NCBI GenBank assembly: GCA_025266875.1
Contig: JALLLT010000021.1
Span: 248,001-312,000, forward strand
From: Fennellomyces sp. T-0311
Taxonomy: Eukaryota; Mucoromycota; Mucoromycetes; Mucorales; Lichtheimiaceae
Direction of reading: 5' to 3'
DNA: 64,000 nucleotides
Shown here: positions 62,111-64,000 of the stretch, in pieces
Layout: each line of letters begins with the position of its first letter
Position numbering within the stretch: position 1 is the stretch's first letter
The notes under the pieces: model-generated
Told to the model about the DNA's origin: nothing
Seen by the model: only the letters and a program-made list of their open reading frames with translations
Database searches by the model: none
Translations under genes and position numbers: made by a program

Positions 62111-63410
62111 CTATCTACCCAGTAAATCCATCATCCACTCGTATACGAAGAATGTCACCGCATTGACTGGAAATGCACGCAACACCGTCGGTCCTAGGCC
62201 ACGGAAAAAGACAGAGATACCCTCCGCTTGGTAAGAGCGTACAACGCAGTCTTTAATGGACGTGTACGGTCGCACAGCATTGGATGTTAATGTTCCGTAG
62301 TGTTGCTGTTCTCCAGGCTGAACGCGACTGGGTATTGTTAGACTCGAGTGAGCATGGACCGTCAAGGTCACTCGCGCTGGTGGCACCACCTGCATTTGCA
62401 GCCTCGATTTGACAACATCGATAGGATAGATGGATGACCATGACACCACCCCTGCTGTGCCCCCTGCTAGAAGGAGTTGCCATGCATTCGATTTACTCGC
62501 ATCCGTTTCCAAAAGCCGCTTCATGCCTTCGTAAACCCAAAAGTAAATGCCATAGCTTGGAGCATCGCGGATGATGGTGATCCAGCCACCTTGATAAAGG
62601 CCTAGTGTGATCAAAATCTATAAGCTTCTAATGACCGCATCAAAAGCCATCCAATTTGTTACCTCGCAGCCCATCTCTCGCTAGAATCTCCTTGGTAACC
62701 TGCCAAGAACCTTTCGGCACACGAGAAACTTGGGCTTTGATTTTGATAAGCTCGGTTGGTGCTGAAAAGAGAAAGCTTGCTATACCAGCACCGCAGCCAG
62801 CAATATATACTTGTGTCAGTGAAGGTGCAAACCCGCCCAACCCTCCATCCTCTCTGAGCACATCCGCGTTCTTGCTTAACATATCTTGTCGTTCGAACGC
62901 TCGTATAATGTTGCCGTACGAGAAGAATAGAACGGCGTTCAAGCCCGCCAGTCCCATGACAGGCGCAAGCACACCCTTAAACAAAGAACTGGCCTATAAA
63001 CTTGTTTTAGAAAGCCAAACGAAAACCAAACCAACTCCTGGCACTATCCTTTGAACTTACCCCCTCGACTTTCACCATTCGTGTCAGCGTCTGCCAGGCT
63101 GTCGGTAATGGCTCTGTCGTCATGGTTGTAGACTTGGGTGCCTGCAGCCGTGCCTGCAAAACCATGTTAGAATTCTCTCTTTCTCTACTTCTCGAAGATC
63201 TCAAACCCCTTTACCTTCAGAACATCGAGCGGACTGCCAACGATAATCCCTGCAGCACCACTGATCCAACCTACAATGAGCATTTAATGGACAATGTTTA
63301 CCACCAATGTAATGTGTCCCACCTGCAACAAAGTCGTTAAAACTGTCAGCTAGTTAAATTGTGAGTGTTCCTGTCGCATGGTTCGGTGTATACTGCTATA
63401 ACCTACCCAT
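62111..63410 (-). CDS. mitochondrial carrier (SLC25 family, SLC25A45/48-like)
   Basis: A six-helix inner-membrane carrier. The start at 63410 uses a four-base first exon (ATG G) before an intron; joined it reads MADSFNDFVAGWISGAAGII, then VGSPLDVLKARLQA (first PxD/ExxK-type signature). Repeat two: LTQVYIAGCGAGIASFLFS, APTELIKIKAQVSR (signature PTELIKIKAQ). Repeat three: LLLAGGTAGVVSWSSIYPID, VVKSRLQMQVV and the terminal GLGPTVLRAFPVNAVTFFVY. The pattern PIDVVKSRLQM with RAFPVNAVTFFVYE is that of SLC25A45/47/48 relatives, whose substrates include amino-acid derivatives or are unsettled. The third repeat has a Ser/Pro/Val insert of about 25 residues. Four or five introns. Confidence 0.85.
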
Positions 63411-64000
63411 TCAAGTTGGAGATCAAGGACAGGCCGGAGTTTTCCTCAGAACTTCTTCTTTATCACACGCGCACGCGACCCGGGTTCTCAGGAACCGGTC
63501 CGAATTGTGGACAAGTGCACCCGAATGCCCTTGCGCGCAAACCTTTTGTTGGCGCAAACATGGATTGACACTCCTGAGTACGTTGTAATGGAAGCTGTAA
63601 CTGTTTTCTGTAGCTTGGGTTTAATTCTGTCTGAGACTGACAGTAATAAACAAACATCTCATGGAAACTAGAAATATAAACTTTTGTTTGTGATCCACAC
63701 GTTAGTGACAACACATGCTTTGCGAACCCCGCCCGTGCTGCATAAACATTATTAAGATTGATGATCACGAGGACACCGTTTGAGTTGTAATCTTATTCAA
63801 AGTGCTGTTTAGTAGGTCTAGTAAATCCTTTCGGCTTGCCCTTACGTTTATTTCTTTTGACTTTGACTATTTGTGGAATAGTATGCCCTAAAAGTTATGC
63901 TACGTACTTTCGCTCTTTTAGCCCTTCAAGCAATAGGTACTCTGGCATGCGTTGCTTCCTAAGTTTGGCTGGTAGTAGGTTTACTACTTATGACTTGAAT
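63411..64000. other. window end, no gene confirmed
   Basis: This is the upstream region of the carrier gene plus 400 further bases. A possible signal-peptide start at 63898 (MLRTFALLALQAIG, then GTACTC) could begin a secreted-protein gene continuing past the window, but only about 14 codons are visible. Confidence 0.3.

Overview
The window is nuclear DNA of a fungus, most likely an early-diverging one (Mucoromycota, probably Mucorales; inferred, not proven). Nearly every gene is interrupted by several short spliceosomal introns (about 45-70 bases, GTAAGT/GTATGT-type donors, TAG/CAG acceptors). The gene set includes families that yeasts lack but animals keep: a TBC1D13-type Rab GAP, an SDF2-type MIR protein, a kinesin-3 with FHA and PH domains, an INTS11-type endonuclease and an SLC25A45-like carrier. 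Typical fungal genes sit beside them (MET17-type sulfhydrylase, ERT1-type zinc-cluster factor). Because of the introns, most proteins were read by joining exons by eye, so outer coordinates are firmer than individual splice sites.

Layout. 0-4 kb: 3' end of an arginine/serine-rich gene (+), a small secreted protein (-), TBC1D13-like (-). 4.9-8.6 kb: SDF2-like (+), then two mitoribosomal genes, mL44 (-) and mL38 (+), diverging from a 130-base spacer. 9.9-14.5 kb: PEX14 (+), an ARC1/AIMP1-like tRNA-binding protein (-), an unrecognised ORF (-), and O-acetylhomoserine sulfhydrylase (+). 15.9-23.7 kb: enolase-phosphatase E1 (+), then two paralogous DUF4203-type membrane proteins on opposite strands flanking a 4-kb gene-poor stretch. 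Two decayed Thr-rich fragments lie in this part. 24-28 kb: an ER protein disulfide isomerase (+) and calcineurin A (-). 28.7-38.5 kb: kinesin-3 (+) and eIF5B (+). 38.6-41.5 kb: INTS11-like (-) and TVP23 (+). 43.5-50.4 kb: ERT1-like factor (+), APC3/CDC27 (-), a hypothetical protein (-), calcipressin (-). 50.5-54.3 kb is gene-poor, with an F-box/LRR-like gene and a pogo/Tc1-type MITE. 54.3-64 kb: DNA ligase I (-), ribosomal uL2 (-), an MFS transporter (-) and a mitochondrial carrier (-).

Functional links. MET17 and enolase-phosphatase E1 both serve methionine metabolism and lie 1.4 kb apart on one strand. The mitoribosomal pair shares one divergent promoter. SDF2 and PDI are both ER-lumen quality-control factors. 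The calcineurin catalytic subunit and its regulator calcipressin lie about 22 kb apart on the same strand. I see no CRISPR array, prophage, rRNA or convincing complete tRNA. The least-explained parts are the DUF4203/Thr-rich relic region, the MITE, and the unrecognised ORFs.
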